This document shows positions 17,754 through 26,626 of a stretch of DNA of 64,000 bases, one piece after another. The notes under the pieces are model-generated. The model was not told the origin of the DNA. It saw only the letters and a list, made by a program, of their open reading frames with translations, and did no database searches. This stretch comes from JAFDZW01 sp035632315. GTDB lineage: Bacteria; Bacteroidota; Ignavibacteria; Palsa-1295. Made by a program: the position numbers and the translations under genes. The stretch spans positions 1 to 64,000 of the forward strand of contig DASQGZ010000055.1 of assembly GCA_035632315.1 (NCBI GenBank), in the 5' to 3' direction. Numbering within the stretch: position 1 is the first letter of the stretch; each line of letters opens with the position of its first letter.

Positions 17754-19403
17754 TTACCCCATCATCGGAATGTGAATGTGATTCTTTATCGCAACTTCTT
17801 TTGCTTTGTCGTATCCGGCATCCTCGTGACGTATAATTCCCATTGCCGGATCGTACGTGAGGCAGCGTTCGAGGCGCTTATCGGCTTCGGGCGTACCATC
17901 GGCGACGATGACCATTCCTGCGTGGATCGAATTGCCGATCCCGACGCCGCCGCCATGATGGAGTGAAACCCACGTCGCTCCGCCGACGGCGTTCATCGCA
18001 AAATTCAGCACCGGCCAATCGGCGATCGCATCCGACCCGTCTTTCATCGCTTCGGTCTCGCGATTCGGACTGGCGACCGAGCCGCAATCAAGATGATCAC
18101 GGCCGATGACGATCGGCGCTTTTACTTTACCAGTGCGGACAAGCTCGTTAAATAGCAGCCCGGCCTTTGCGCGCTCGCCCATTCCGAGCCAACAAATGCG
18201 AGCGGGCAATCCTTGAAAGTGAATATGTTTTTGCGCAAGCGGAATCCACCGATGTAAAATTTTGTCGTCGGGAAATAATTTGAGCAGCTCTCTATCGGTG
18301 GTAAAAATATCCTCCGGATCGCCGCTGAGTGCAACCCACCGGAACGGTCCCTTGCCTTCACAAAATAACGGGCGAATATATTCCGGCACGAAACCTGGAA
18401 TATCAAATGCATCCACAACGCCTTCGTTCTTTGCTTCGCCGCGGATATTATTTCCATAATCGAACACGATAGAACCGTGCTTCTTCATTTCGAGCATTGC
18501 CCGAACATGTATCGCAATCGAAGCACGAGAGTGCTTAAGATATTCTTGCGGATCTTTCTCGCGAAGTATGTCAGCTTCTTCTTTCGAAAATTCTGCAGGA
18601 TAATATCCGCGAAGTGGGTCGTGCGCACTTGTTTGATCGGTGACAATATCGGCGAACCATCCGCGCCGCACAAGTTCAGGATGAACTTCAGCAGCATTAC
18701 CGAGCAGCGCAATCGATAACGCTGTTTTATTATTCTTTGCATCGGTGGTCCACCGAATCGCTTCATCGAGATCGGCTGTCCATTTATCACAATATCCGGT
18801 GTCTATCCGTTTTTGAATGCGGCTCATATCAACCTCGACACAAAGAATTACTGCACCTGCCATTTTGCCGGCAAGAGGCTGTGCGCCGCCCATTCCGCCG
18901 AGGCCGGCAGTAAGCACTGATCGCCCTGCGAGCATACCACCGAAATGCTGCCGCGCACATTCCATCAGGGTTTCATACGTGCCTTGCACGATACCTTGCG
19001 AGCCAATATAGATCCAACTTCCGGCAGTCATTTGGCCGAACATCGTCAGACCTTTTGCTTCGAGGCGGCGGAATTCGTCCCAGTTCGCCCATGCCGGTAC
19101 GATCTGTGAATTCGAAATAATAACGCGCGGAGCATCGGGATATGTCTTGAGGACCCCGACCGGCTTGCCGGATTGCACGAGCAGCGTTTCATCGGCTTCG
19201 AGTTCTTTCAACGATGTTAAAATTACATCGAAGCATTCCCAATTACGCGCCGCCTTGCCGGAACCGCCATAGACAACAAGTTCTTCGGGGCGCTCGGCAA
19301 CATCTGGATCGAGATTATTCTGGATCATCCGGTACGCTGCCTCCTGCAACCAACCTTTGCAGGACAAGGATGACCCGGTCGGCGAATGAATTTCTCGTTT
19401 CAT
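17754..19403 (-). CDS. hutU: Urocanate hydratase
   Basis: 550 residues, the normal length for urocanase. Recognisable segments are GKAARNWECFDVI, the NAD-binding TAGLGGMGGAQPLAGKMAGA, CGSVASPNRETEAM, and WVSLHHGGGVGIGNSIHAGM close to the C-terminus. It hydrates urocanate to imidazolonepropionate in histidine degradation, in the cytosol, using tightly bound NAD+. The ATG at 19403 has an AGGAA about 10 bases upstream; the frame to 19433 is less likely. hutH, hutI and hutG are not in the window. The SDR gene lies 40 bases upstream on the same strand. Confidence 0.95.
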   Translation of the reverse strand: MKREIHSPTGSSLSCKGWLQEAAYRMIQNNLDPDVAERPEELVVYGGSGKAARNWECFDVILTSLKELEADETLLVQSGKPVGVLKTYPDAPRVIISNSQIVPAWANWDEFRRLEAKGLTMFGQMTAGSWIYIGSQGIVQGTYETLMECARQHFGGMLAGRSVLTAGLGGMGGAQPLAGKMAGAVILCVEVDMSRIQKRIDTGYCDKWTADLDEAIRWTTDAKNNKTALSIALLGNAAEVHPELVRRGWFADIVTDQTSAHDPLRGYYPAEFSKEEADILREKDPQEYLKHSRASIAIHVRAMLEMKKHGSIVFDYGNNIRGEAKNEGVVDAFDIPGFVPEYIRPLFCEGKGPFRWVALSGDPEDIFTTDRELLKLFPDDKILHRWIPLAQKHIHFQGLPARICWLGMGERAKAGLLFNELVRTGKVKAPIVIGRDHLDCGSVASPNRETEAMKDGSDAIADWPVLNFAMNAVGGATWVSLHHGGGVGIGNSIHAGMVIVADGTPEADKRLERCLTYDPAMGIIRHEDAGYDKAKEVAIKNHIHIPMMG

Positions 19404-19443
19404 TGATCTGATTCCTAAATCATCATTCAACATTCATTTTTTT

Positions 19444-20157
19444 CTACAGGTCTCCGCCAATTGGTCTGAGTACAATCTCTTCGGTCATCATTCGCTGCGG
19501 GTCGTCGAGAATATGCGCGATGGCATTTGCAATGTCTTCCGGCTGCATCATTCGTGCTCTGAGTTCACGAACTTCGTCTATGCTCCACGAGTCGGTTTCG
19601 ACAGCGCCGGGCATAACAGAGATAACTTTTATTCCCTTGCTGCGAACTTCCTCGCGAAGTGCATTCGTAAAGCCAAGTGCGCCGAACTTGCTTGCTCCGT
19701 ATGCCGTCCCGCCCGAAAATGCTTTCGTGCTTGCGATCGAAAGCATCTGAACGATCGTGCCTTTACCTTTGCGGATCATTTCGGGCAGTACCGCCTTTGC
19801 GCAAAGAAAATTTCCAACAAGATTCGTTTCGATCACACTGTCGAACATTTCTGTTGTCATTTCTTCGATGTCGGCGTAGGGTGAAATGCCGGCATTATTA
19901 AGAAGAATATCCGGTCCTTCACCGAATGTATGAACAATACTTTTGATTGCCCATTCGATATCCTTCTCCTTGGTCAGATCGCATTGCAATGCAGTGGCAT
20001 GTCCGCCGGCTTCACGAATGCCTTCAACAAGTTCTCGAAGAATTTCTACGCGGCGAGCGCTTGCAACGACAAGCATTCCTTTTGCAGCAAGCCGGTGCGT
20101 ACACGCGCGGCCAATACCGCTCGACGCTCCGGTAATCCAAACGATCGGTTGTTCCAT
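19444..20157 (-). CDS. Short-chain dehydrogenase/reductase (SDR) family oxidoreductase
   Basis: 237 residues with classical SDR motifs: the cofactor loop TGASSGIG (residues 10-17), ASARR after strand 2 suggesting NADP(H), LLNNAGIS, the catalytic Ser region and YGASKFG (Tyr-x-x-x-Lys), then VMPGAVETD. The substrate cannot be read from sequence. It precedes hutU by 40 bases on the same strand but has no known link to histidine degradation. A YdfG- or sepiapterin-reductase-like role is possible but unproven. Confidence 0.9.
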   Translation of the reverse strand: MEQPIVWITGASSGIGRACTHRLAAKGMLVVASARRVEILRELVEGIREAGGHATALQCDLTKEKDIEWAIKSIVHTFGEGPDILLNNAGISPYADIEEMTTEMFDSVIETNLVGNFLCAKAVLPEMIRKGKGTIVQMLSIASTKAFSGGTAYGASKFGALGFTNALREEVRSKGIKVISVMPGAVETDSWSIDEVRELRARMMQPEDIANAIAHILDDPQRMMTEEIVLRPIGGDL

Positions 20158-20198
20158 GATTTAATTGAAAAGACTCAGAACACTTCAACCAATAAAAA

Positions 20199-20228
20199 AA
20201 GCGCACTCAAGTCACCCTGAGTGCGCTT
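20199..20228 (-). terminator. Rho-independent terminator of the 985-aa T9SS cargo gene
   Basis: Stem GCGCACTCA / TGAGTGCGC (9 bp, plus A-T pairs), 8-base loop, followed on the minus strand by seven T residues. It lies 21 bases after the minus-strand stop at 20249 and just upstream of the SDR gene. Confidence 0.9.
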
Positions 20229-20248
20229 CCTCATTATGAACACCAATA

Positions 20249-23206
20249 TTATCTCGAGAGGACCAAGATTCTGGAAAGTCGTACGCCTTCGCTTTCAAGG
20301 ACGTATAAGTACGTCCCGCTTGCGAATTCCGACGCATCAAAGCTTACCAAGTGCGAGCCTTCGGAGAGCCTGCCTTCGATAAGCGTCTTCAGCATTGCGC
20401 CCGAAATACTATTGAGCGTCACTTTCACTTCTGCTTCTTTCGGCATCGTGAAGCTGAAGTTCGTCAGGCCCGATGTCGGATTCGGATAATTCTGTTCGAG
20501 CGAGAAACCGGATTCGGTTGTCTGCATCGGAACACCCTGTGTGCCGGTTGTTTGCGTCCAGGTGATCTCCGGATTTGTTTCGGAGCACGGACCCGACCCT
20601 TGGAATGAAAGGTTGGCACTGTAGGTATGACTCGTCTTTGTCGGATCGTATCCGATCGTCAATTGGATATTTCCGTTCGGCGGAATGCTTGCCGCAACAG
20701 GCGGAACGATCCAATATGCGCTATCCGGCTGTGCGATGATCGGGTTACCGAGATTCCAAGTATAATTACCTGTATTATTGATCGTCACAGTGAATCTGGC
20801 ATGCCCGCCTGCATTAACAGTCGGAACGGTCACGCTTGGCGCTTGAATGTTCGCACAGGCGCCAATGCCCTGCAGATTAAGCGACATGTCGCTCACGTTC
20901 GGCGACGATACGGTAAGCTTCGAATCAAGTTCGCCGCTTGCTGTAGGCGAGAAGCGGATGCAGAACATCGTCGTTTGCCCCGGCGCAACGGTCGGCGAAG
21001 AAGCCGGTGTAACAGAATAATATGTCACATCGGAGATATGTGCCGAATATATTGCCGGCACATCGCCGCAGTTGGTCACCGTGACGCACAGCGTCGAATC
21101 AGTGCTCTTCAAGACCTTTACGCTGTCAAAAAGCGGCGTACCGTTCGGGCTAAGTGATGCACAGACAAGTTCGCCGAATACTTGAACCGGTATCGCAGCG
21201 CTGATTATTTTCTCATTTGTGACTGCTGTTGCTGTCAGCGTACCCAAACGCAATCCTCGTGCCGACGGAGTCGCACAAAGTTTGAAAGCAACGTATGATT
21301 TTGCTTTGACAATCAACGGAGTCGTTACACCGGAGATCGCAAATTCAGTTGCTTGCGCGCCGGAAAAAACGAGCGATTTAACCGTGAGATCGGCAGACCC
21401 GGTATTCCAGATCGTATCGTTCTGGCAGATCTGTGTACCGATAATGGTAGAATCTAAGAGGCTGCCGCCTGATGCCGATATGGCGAGCTTGCCGTAGGGA
21501 ACACCTGTCCCAGTGATGGTAACGCTTACTCTGCCTGTATCTCGACGGACATTCTCGAATGTCTTCGGGATGTTGGTTATTAATTCAAGATCAGCTTCGC
21601 GAGATCCGGCTTGTTTCGGCTTGAAGCAAACCGTGATGATCCGCGTCTTATCCGGCGGGATGATCGCCAGTTCCGGCGTCAGTAACCCAAAAATGAAATC
21701 GCCTTCTGTGCTTGTGATCACCTGATTCTTGATAATGAGCGTATCACTTCCCGGATTTGTGATGGTCAATTGAGCACACACGCTATCACCGACCGCTGTC
21801 GAATCAAAGCGAAGCGGGTTCGGCGAGACAGTGATCTTCGGAATGACACCGACAGCCCCAAGCGTCAGTGTTTGTGTGCCGTTGATCGCATTGCTGACAA
21901 TGTTAAGCGTTGCATCATGGAAACCCTCCATTGTCGGTATATACTGTACCCGAAGAGTATCAATCATTCCGGCCGGAATAGGCTGCGGAAGATGGGATAC
22001 CCTGTATTCGCCCGGATTATTCCCGACAATATTTTGTGTCGCAGGACTGACGACGAGCGATCCCGCTCCGGTATTCTCCACTAATACAGATTGTTCGAGT
22101 GTATCTCCCAACGTCGTTCGGGTTTGGAAAAACATTTTCGTTGTCGTGTTATGAGGGCCGACGGGTATAAGCGTGATGAGCGGAGCAAGGCCGATCCCGG
22201 TCAGGTTTACCGAGATATTCGGATAATTATCTGATCCGTTATTAACGATCAGTTTTGCTGAGCGCGGACCATTAATCGTCGGTACAAATTCCACACACAC
22301 ATTGACCGATGATTCCGGTTCGATCGAGGTCGGAGTCTCTCCGACGATCACGAAATCTGAGGGATTCAGCCCTCCGATCGAGAGCGACGATATCGGAACC
22401 GGTGCAATGGTCGGATTTGTGATCGTAATACATTGCTGGCTAGACTGCTGGCCAATAATGACACTGCCGAAGTCGATGTTTCCGGGGGCATAGGCTATAT
22501 TCTGCGGCTGGACTGCCGTGATGACGACATTATCGATCGCAACATTTCCGCCGCTGCAATTCCAATACGCCTGAGCGAAGAACACTGCTCGAAACGTCGA
22601 GCCAATATATGAACTTGGCACGTTCAACTTGTAATGGCGCCAGCTGCTTGCCGATACATCCGGGTCGTAGAGCTGCTCATAGCTTCCCGTATTATCAAAC
22701 GTAAAATAATCGGATGTATACGAAAGATCGAGCATCGTCGGATTGTTGAAGAAACCGAAATCGCCGGAATTCCCGTCATCAGGATATACTTGGAATTGAG
22801 CACCGCCTTCGCCGTTCCAGCTGACATTGCTGAGGTCATTTCCATTGTATTCCATATAAACATCGAACTCGACTGTTACCTTGTCGGTGTTCGCGTTATA
22901 TGCTGTCAGGTCGAGCGTTGGTGAATAGATATAATCGTAGTTACAATTCCAGATATCAAAGACCCACGAGCCGTTATAGCCGCCGGCTCCGTTGCCGGAC
23001 CAGTAGCTATAGCCATAGCCATTATTCACAGAATAACTACTCCAATCCCCGGGTGGAATATACCCTTCGGAAAAGTCTTCCGATACAAGTGTTGTGTTAA
23101 TGGTCGCCGATGCTTGCGAGGCGAACAAAAACAACAAGGATACAAAAAGCGCGCAGAAGAGAATTACTCTACTGTTCATACGTAATATTGTGTTCATAAC
23201 AGTCAA
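20249..23206 (-). CDS. T9SS cargo protein with MAM-like N-terminal domain and repeated Ig-like (ASH/HYDIN-type) domains
   Basis: 985 residues. A signal peptide (residues about 1-35) is followed by a Tyr/Asn/Gly-rich jelly-roll-like domain (about 40-230) ending in GGNVAIDNVVITA, typical of choice-of-anchor/MAM-like folds. From about 235 to 880 there are about six repeated Ig-like modules of roughly 110 residues, each with DFGSVIIGQ..C..ITNP or similar (for example FDSTAVGDSVCAQLTITNPG). The last about 80 residues, from FSLEQNYPNPTSG to SRILVLSR, are a type A sorting domain. It is therefore probably exported by T9SS and surface-bound or released. The start could also be the ATG a few codons in. 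It has its own terminator. Confidence 0.88.
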   Translation of the reverse strand: MTVMNTILRMNSRVILFCALFVSLLFLFASQASATINTTLVSEDFSEGYIPPGDWSSYSVNNGYGYSYWSGNGAGGYNGSWVFDIWNCNYDYIYSPTLDLTAYNANTDKVTVEFDVYMEYNGNDLSNVSWNGEGGAQFQVYPDDGNSGDFGFFNNPTMLDLSYTSDYFTFDNTGSYEQLYDPDVSASSWRHYKLNVPSSYIGSTFRAVFFAQAYWNCSGGNVAIDNVVITAVQPQNIAYAPGNIDFGSVIIGQQSSQQCITITNPTIAPVPISSLSIGGLNPSDFVIVGETPTSIEPESSVNVCVEFVPTINGPRSAKLIVNNGSDNYPNISVNLTGIGLAPLITLIPVGPHNTTTKMFFQTRTTLGDTLEQSVLVENTGAGSLVVSPATQNIVGNNPGEYRVSHLPQPIPAGMIDTLRVQYIPTMEGFHDATLNIVSNAINGTQTLTLGAVGVIPKITVSPNPLRFDSTAVGDSVCAQLTITNPGSDTLIIKNQVITSTEGDFIFGLLTPELAIIPPDKTRIITVCFKPKQAGSREADLELITNIPKTFENVRRDTGRVSVTITGTGVPYGKLAISASGGSLLDSTIIGTQICQNDTIWNTGSADLTVKSLVFSGAQATEFAISGVTTPLIVKAKSYVAFKLCATPSARGLRLGTLTATAVTNEKIISAAIPVQVFGELVCASLSPNGTPLFDSVKVLKSTDSTLCVTVTNCGDVPAIYSAHISDVTYYSVTPASSPTVAPGQTTMFCIRFSPTASGELDSKLTVSSPNVSDMSLNLQGIGACANIQAPSVTVPTVNAGGHARFTVTINNTGNYTWNLGNPIIAQPDSAYWIVPPVAASIPPNGNIQLTIGYDPTKTSHTYSANLSFQGSGPCSETNPEITWTQTTGTQGVPMQTTESGFSLEQNYPNPTSGLTNFSFTMPKEAEVKVTLNSISGAMLKTLIEGRLSEGSHLVSFDASEFASGTYLYVLESEGVRLSRILVLSR

Positions 23207-23245
23207 TGATTGAAAATTAAACTTCTCAATTGTTCAAGGCTCAGA

Positions 23246-23271
23246 AAGACGGTACAAAACATTACCGTCTT
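23246..23271 (-). promoter_or_regulatory. Perfect hairpin in the leader of the 985-aa T9SS cargo gene
   Basis: Arms AAGACGGTA and TACCGTCTT (9 bp, no mismatches) with an 8-base loop, 40 bases upstream of the ATG at 23206. No U tract follows on the coding strand, so a leader structure or protein-binding site is more likely than a terminator. Function inferred. Confidence 0.4.
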
Positions 23272-23502
23272 ACGGACTACATCAGGGACACATCGAACAT
23301 CCGGGGGGAATGGATACCCGACATACAATATGATCTCCGCGCATCAATCTGCTTCTTAAGGCATTGATGATCGAGAGACCCCTATTTTATTACCGCAAAG
23401 GATATAACCATACCCTTATTGGATAGGTTAAAAACATTTTGAGTCCCAAATAGTTACACGATAAGATGTAAATAAATAAAAAATTAATGTTTGGGTAATA
23501 AA

Positions 23503-23534
23503 AAAACCCCATTTTCGAAGGAAAACGGGGTTTG
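23503..23534 (-). terminator. Rho-independent terminator of rpsU
   Basis: Stem AAACCCC-A-TTTTC / GAAAA-C-GGGGTTT with one mismatch and a GAAG loop (as written on the plus strand), followed on the minus strand by six T residues. It lies 18 bases after the rpsU stop. Confidence 0.9.
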
Positions 23535-23551
23535 TGTTATAACAAACATCC

Positions 23552-23746
23552 TCAGCCCATTTCTTCCTGGGCGCGTTTTTGGCGGCGAACCGCACGCTGG
23601 AGTTTCATCTTATGAACGATAGACGGCTTCTCGTATGACATCCGTCTGCGAAACTCCCGAAGAATTCCGGCGCGTTCGTATTTCTTTTTGAAACGACGCA
23701 GTGCGCGATCGATCGGTTCGTTGTCTTGAATGATGATTCCTACCAC
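23552..23746 (-). CDS. rpsU: 30S ribosomal protein S21
   Basis: 64 residues, normal length for bacterial S21: VGIIIQDNEPIDRALRRFKKK, ILREFRRRMSYEKPS and a basic C-terminus. It binds the 3' part of 16S rRNA in the small subunit. The start is GTG (23746), supported by an AAAGGAGGG ribosome binding site 10 bases upstream; the next codons are GTA-GGA. It lies 36 bases after the zinc-ribbon protein gene and ends at a strong terminator, so these two genes form a unit. Confidence 0.95.
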   Translation of the reverse strand: MVGIIIQDNEPIDRALRRFKKKYERAGILREFRRRMSYEKPSIVHKMKLQRAVRRQKRAQEEMG

Positions 23747-23782
23747 TACTACTAATCCCTCCTTTACGGGTGATACAATTAT

Positions 23783-24277
23783 TTATGATAATACAAAATT
23801 TTCGAGTAATTTCTTCTCGCCCATCTTGTCAAAATTGACAATAATAGCGTGACGCCCGCTCCCGGTCACTTCTTTCGAAACGACAGAACCGATGTCGTCC
23901 CACTCTTTATGATAGACAGCCTCACCTATTGCATATATACGCTGAGGCGTATAGGGTGTACATTCTGATGCCGAAAGATTCGCATGCGGCTTCGGCTTAT
24001 CGTCGAGCATTGCCGCAAGATTGACGAGCATCGTGTTATGACACTTCGTGCATCTTACCCACAGATTATCCGACTGGCGCTCGCCGGTTATCGGATCGAT
24101 CGGCTGCGGAGCTTCGCCTGCAGCTTGTGTCCGCGCTTCACCAACGATCTCTTTACGGGCTGTCTTTGTGCAATCGGAGCACAACAGCAATCCCGTAATA
24201 TATTTCATTCGCCGGCGCGTACGGCCTCTGACCGTCCGTTTCGGCTTTTCTGCAGTTGCTGTTGTTGTTTTTGCCAC
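23783..24277 (-). CDS. Zinc-ribbon protein with C-terminal SH3-like (CarD-like) domain, function unknown
   Basis: 164 residues. After a basic N-terminus rich in Thr, Lys and Arg (residues 1-25) there are two CxxC pairs (Cys33/Cys36 and Cys76/Cys79), a likely zinc ribbon split by about 40 residues. The C-terminal about 55 residues (YAIGEAVYHKEWDDIGSVVSKE.. IIVNFDKMGEKKLLENF) resemble the small beta-barrel found in CarD_TRCF/Tudor-like domains. A nucleic-acid or polymerase-linked role is inferred only. It has a Bacteroidota-type promoter upstream (24412-24442) and is cotranscribed with rpsU. Confidence 0.72.
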   Translation of the reverse strand: MAKTTTATAEKPKRTVRGRTRRRMKYITGLLLCSDCTKTARKEIVGEARTQAAGEAPQPIDPITGERQSDNLWVRCTKCHNTMLVNLAAMLDDKPKPHANLSASECTPYTPQRIYAIGEAVYHKEWDDIGSVVSKEVTGSGRHAIIVNFDKMGEKKLLENFVLS

Positions 24278-24411
24278 GACTCGCTGAAACTATTGTATAT
24301 TTGTCCAACATCTTTTCGGCACAATCGTCGCACGAAGACGATACTCGCTCTGCCACATCACTGAGCAGAGAAGAATGTTTTGCCTCAAAGTTATCCACAA
24401 GGATAGGAATA

Positions 24412-24442
24412 CAAATATACGAATTTTTTTGCCCAAGTGCAA
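24412..24442 (-). promoter_or_regulatory. Bacteroidota-type promoter for the zinc-ribbon protein-rpsU unit
   Basis: On the minus strand: TTG (24440-24442), 20-base spacer, TATATTTG (24412-24419), matching the group consensus TTG-N17..23-TAnnTTTG. The predicted leader is about 130 bases and contains a perfect DnaA-box sequence at 24391-24399. Confidence 0.7.
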
Positions 24443-24530
24443 GAAATTCGGGATTTTACCTACCCTTGCCGGTGCACACATCTAATACACCTTATTCTTT
24501 ATACGTATAAATTACAATAGGTTACAGACA

Positions 24531-25367
24531 CTAATTTCCCCAATCCCTCGGGTAACGGAAGTCCACATTTATCGTTCGTCCACCCAGCTTTGCGATGACG
24601 GGTGTCATTCGCTTATATTGTGACTTACGTACCATTGCACGTATTTTTTCAACAAAATTTTTCTCGAAGCCGCGAGCGAATAATTCATCGTCAGATTCAC
24701 GTTCGTCAACCATATAATATAAAACTCTGTCGGCATCGCGTAAACTGAATCCCATTTCACCTTCATCGGTTTGTCCTGCCCAAAGATCTGCCGTCGGCGC
24801 TTTTTTAATAACGGATTCTGGCACGCCGAGTACTTGGGATAATTGCCGGACTTGCGTTTTATAAAGGTCGCCGATCGGATTGATCGCGCTTGCATTATCG
24901 CCGAACTGAGTCGTATAGCCGAGCAGTCCTTCGGTTTTGTTCGATGTGCCGAGCACCAACGCAGAATTTTTTGCCGAACGGTCGTACAAAACAATCATTC
25001 GCTCGCGGGCCATCACATTACCACGGCGGAGATTGTTCATATCGGGATTTTCTGCAAAGAACGGTTCGACCATCGGCGTGATCTCTACGGTCTCGCTCGA
25101 ACAGCCGAGTTTGCTGGTAACGAGATCTGCATCCGATACACTTGCTTCGCTCGATAAGCGGTATGGCATCTTGACACAATGCACATTTTCTTTTCCTAAC
25201 GCACGCACTGCAAGAAATGCCGATAGCGCAGAGTCGATGCCGCCGGAAAGGCCAAGAACAACACGACGAAAACCTGCACGACGCACTTCATCCCGTAAAA
25301 AAGTATCTATGACGGTAAACGTTTCGCCAACAGGTAATTCGAGAGGATCGCGGACGCCAGGATTCAT
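24531..25367 (-). CDS. nadE: NAD(+) synthetase, ammonia-dependent type
   Basis: 278 residues without the N-terminal glutaminase domain, so probably ammonia-using. The ATP pyrophosphatase P-loop LGLSGGIDSALS is at about residues 38-50, followed by LVLGTSNKTEGLLGY and TQFGDNASAINPIGDLYKTQV, typical of NadE. It converts nicotinic acid adenine dinucleotide to NAD+ in the cytosol. It starts 5 bases after the aminotransferase stop, so the two are likely cotranscribed. Confidence 0.95.
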   Translation of the reverse strand: MNPGVRDPLELPVGETFTVIDTFLRDEVRRAGFRRVVLGLSGGIDSALSAFLAVRALGKENVHCVKMPYRLSSEASVSDADLVTSKLGCSSETVEITPMVEPFFAENPDMNNLRRGNVMARERMIVLYDRSAKNSALVLGTSNKTEGLLGYTTQFGDNASAINPIGDLYKTQVRQLSQVLGVPESVIKKAPTADLWAGQTDEGEMGFSLRDADRVLYYMVDERESDDELFARGFEKNFVEKIRAMVRKSQYKRMTPVIAKLGGRTINVDFRYPRDWGN

Positions 25368-25372
25368 CGCGG

Positions 25373-26599
25373 TTATGAAAGCAGTGCGAGACCTTGACGA
25401 AGAAGCTTCACGCCCGCAGTGATATCATCGTCGGATGCGGCGAACGAAAGTCGGACATGTTTTGGATCTCCAAACGCATCGCCGGATACAAGTGCTAACC
25501 CTTGGGTTTCGAGCAAATATTCGCATAGATCGAATGCTCCGGAAATGACGGAGCCGTTCGCGGTCTTACACCCGATATAATTTGAAATATCGAAAAAAAT
25601 GTAGAACGCACCTTTCGGCTTGGTAAATGAGATCCCCGGGATCTCAGAAAGTAATTTGACCGCAAGATCGCGCCGGCGTTCGAACGCTTGACGCATCATT
25701 TCGACGGAGTCCTGCGGCCCGCCGAGCGCTTCGACTGCCGCCTTCTGGCTGATCGAGCTCGGATGCGATACTGCCTGCGATTGCAGGCGGATCATTGCGT
25801 CGATCACCCAATTCGGTCCGGTTGCAAAGCCAAGCCTCCAGCCGGTCATCGCGTAGGCTTTTGATAAGCCATTGACGGTGATGACCTGAGCTGCGATCTC
25901 ATCGAACGCACCCAGAGAATAATGCTTGCGGCCATCATACAGAAGCTTCTCGTATAATTCATCAACCATCACCATCAACCCGTGTTCTTTTATGACAGGC
26001 ACAAGAGCTGCGAGATCTTCTTTCGAATATACCGAGCTCGTCGGGTTAACAGGAGTATTCAGAAGCAAGAGTCTCGATCGCTCTGTGATAGAGGCTTCTA
26101 ATTGTTCAGGTCCGAGAAGCCAATCGTTTTTCTCGTTCGTTTTAACAATAACAGGCGTTGCCTCTGATAATCTCGCAATAGCTTCATAGCTTGCCCAAAA
26201 TGGCGACGGGATGATCACTTCATCGCCTGTTTCACAGAGCACGAAGAGAGCATTGCTGAGTGCATGTTTGCCGCCCGAAGTAATAATGACTCGCTCGGCA
26301 GAAGTATTAATATTGTTATCGCGGCGAAATTTTTCTGCAACGAGCTCGCGCAGCTCCGGGATGCCTTCGGCAGGTGTATATTTTGTAAAATTTTCATTAA
26401 TGGCACGAATACCTGCCTGCTTGATATTTTCCGGTGTGGTAAAATTCGGTTCTCCGGTCGAGAGGCTGACGATCTGCCGTCCCAGACTTCTGAGCTCCGT
26501 TGCCCGTGCCGCAATACGGAGTGTCGGAGAATCCTCCACCCCAGTCATTCGTGCTGCAAGCCGTTCAAAATCTATCACTGTCATTTCGCTTACGCTCAT
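25373..26599 (-). CDS. Pyridoxal-phosphate-dependent aminotransferase, class I/II (aspartate aminotransferase-like)
   Basis: 408 residues. It shows STGEPNFTTPENI, YTPAEGIPELRE, NTPVNPTSSVYSKEDL and the PLP lysine in NGLSKAYAMTGWRLGF, then the RLSFAAS motif near the end with the substrate carboxylate-binding Arg. This is the AAT-Ib type (aspartate/aromatic or prephenate aminotransferase-like); exact specificity is not certain. The start could also be Met6. It lies 27 bases after coaD. Confidence 0.9.
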   Translation of the reverse strand: MSVSEMTVIDFERLAARMTGVEDSPTLRIAARATELRSLGRQIVSLSTGEPNFTTPENIKQAGIRAINENFTKYTPAEGIPELRELVAEKFRRDNNINTSAERVIITSGGKHALSNALFVLCETGDEVIIPSPFWASYEAIARLSEATPVIVKTNEKNDWLLGPEQLEASITERSRLLLLNTPVNPTSSVYSKEDLAALVPVIKEHGLMVMVDELYEKLLYDGRKHYSLGAFDEIAAQVITVNGLSKAYAMTGWRLGFATGPNWVIDAMIRLQSQAVSHPSSISQKAAVEALGGPQDSVEMMRQAFERRRDLAVKLLSEIPGISFTKPKGAFYIFFDISNYIGCKTANGSVISGAFDLCEYLLETQGLALVSGDAFGDPKHVRLSFAASDDDITAGVKLLRQGLALLS

Positions 26600-26626
26600 C
26601 TGTTCATTTCCTGTATCATTAACTGT

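Larger units (their letters stand above)
23207..23551. other. Intergenic region between rpsU and the 985-aa T9SS gene
   Basis: 345 bases without a gene. It contains the long leader of the minus-strand T9SS gene, with two perfect inverted repeats (23246-23271, 9-bp arms; 23342-23369, 7-bp arms), and the rpsU terminator at its right end. I found no clear TAnnTTTG element here. Confidence 0.5.

Noticed and set aside
24498..24511. TTTATACGTATAAA palindrome as the nadE terminator
   Set aside because: Too short a stem once a loop is allowed, and A/T-rich; not convincing.
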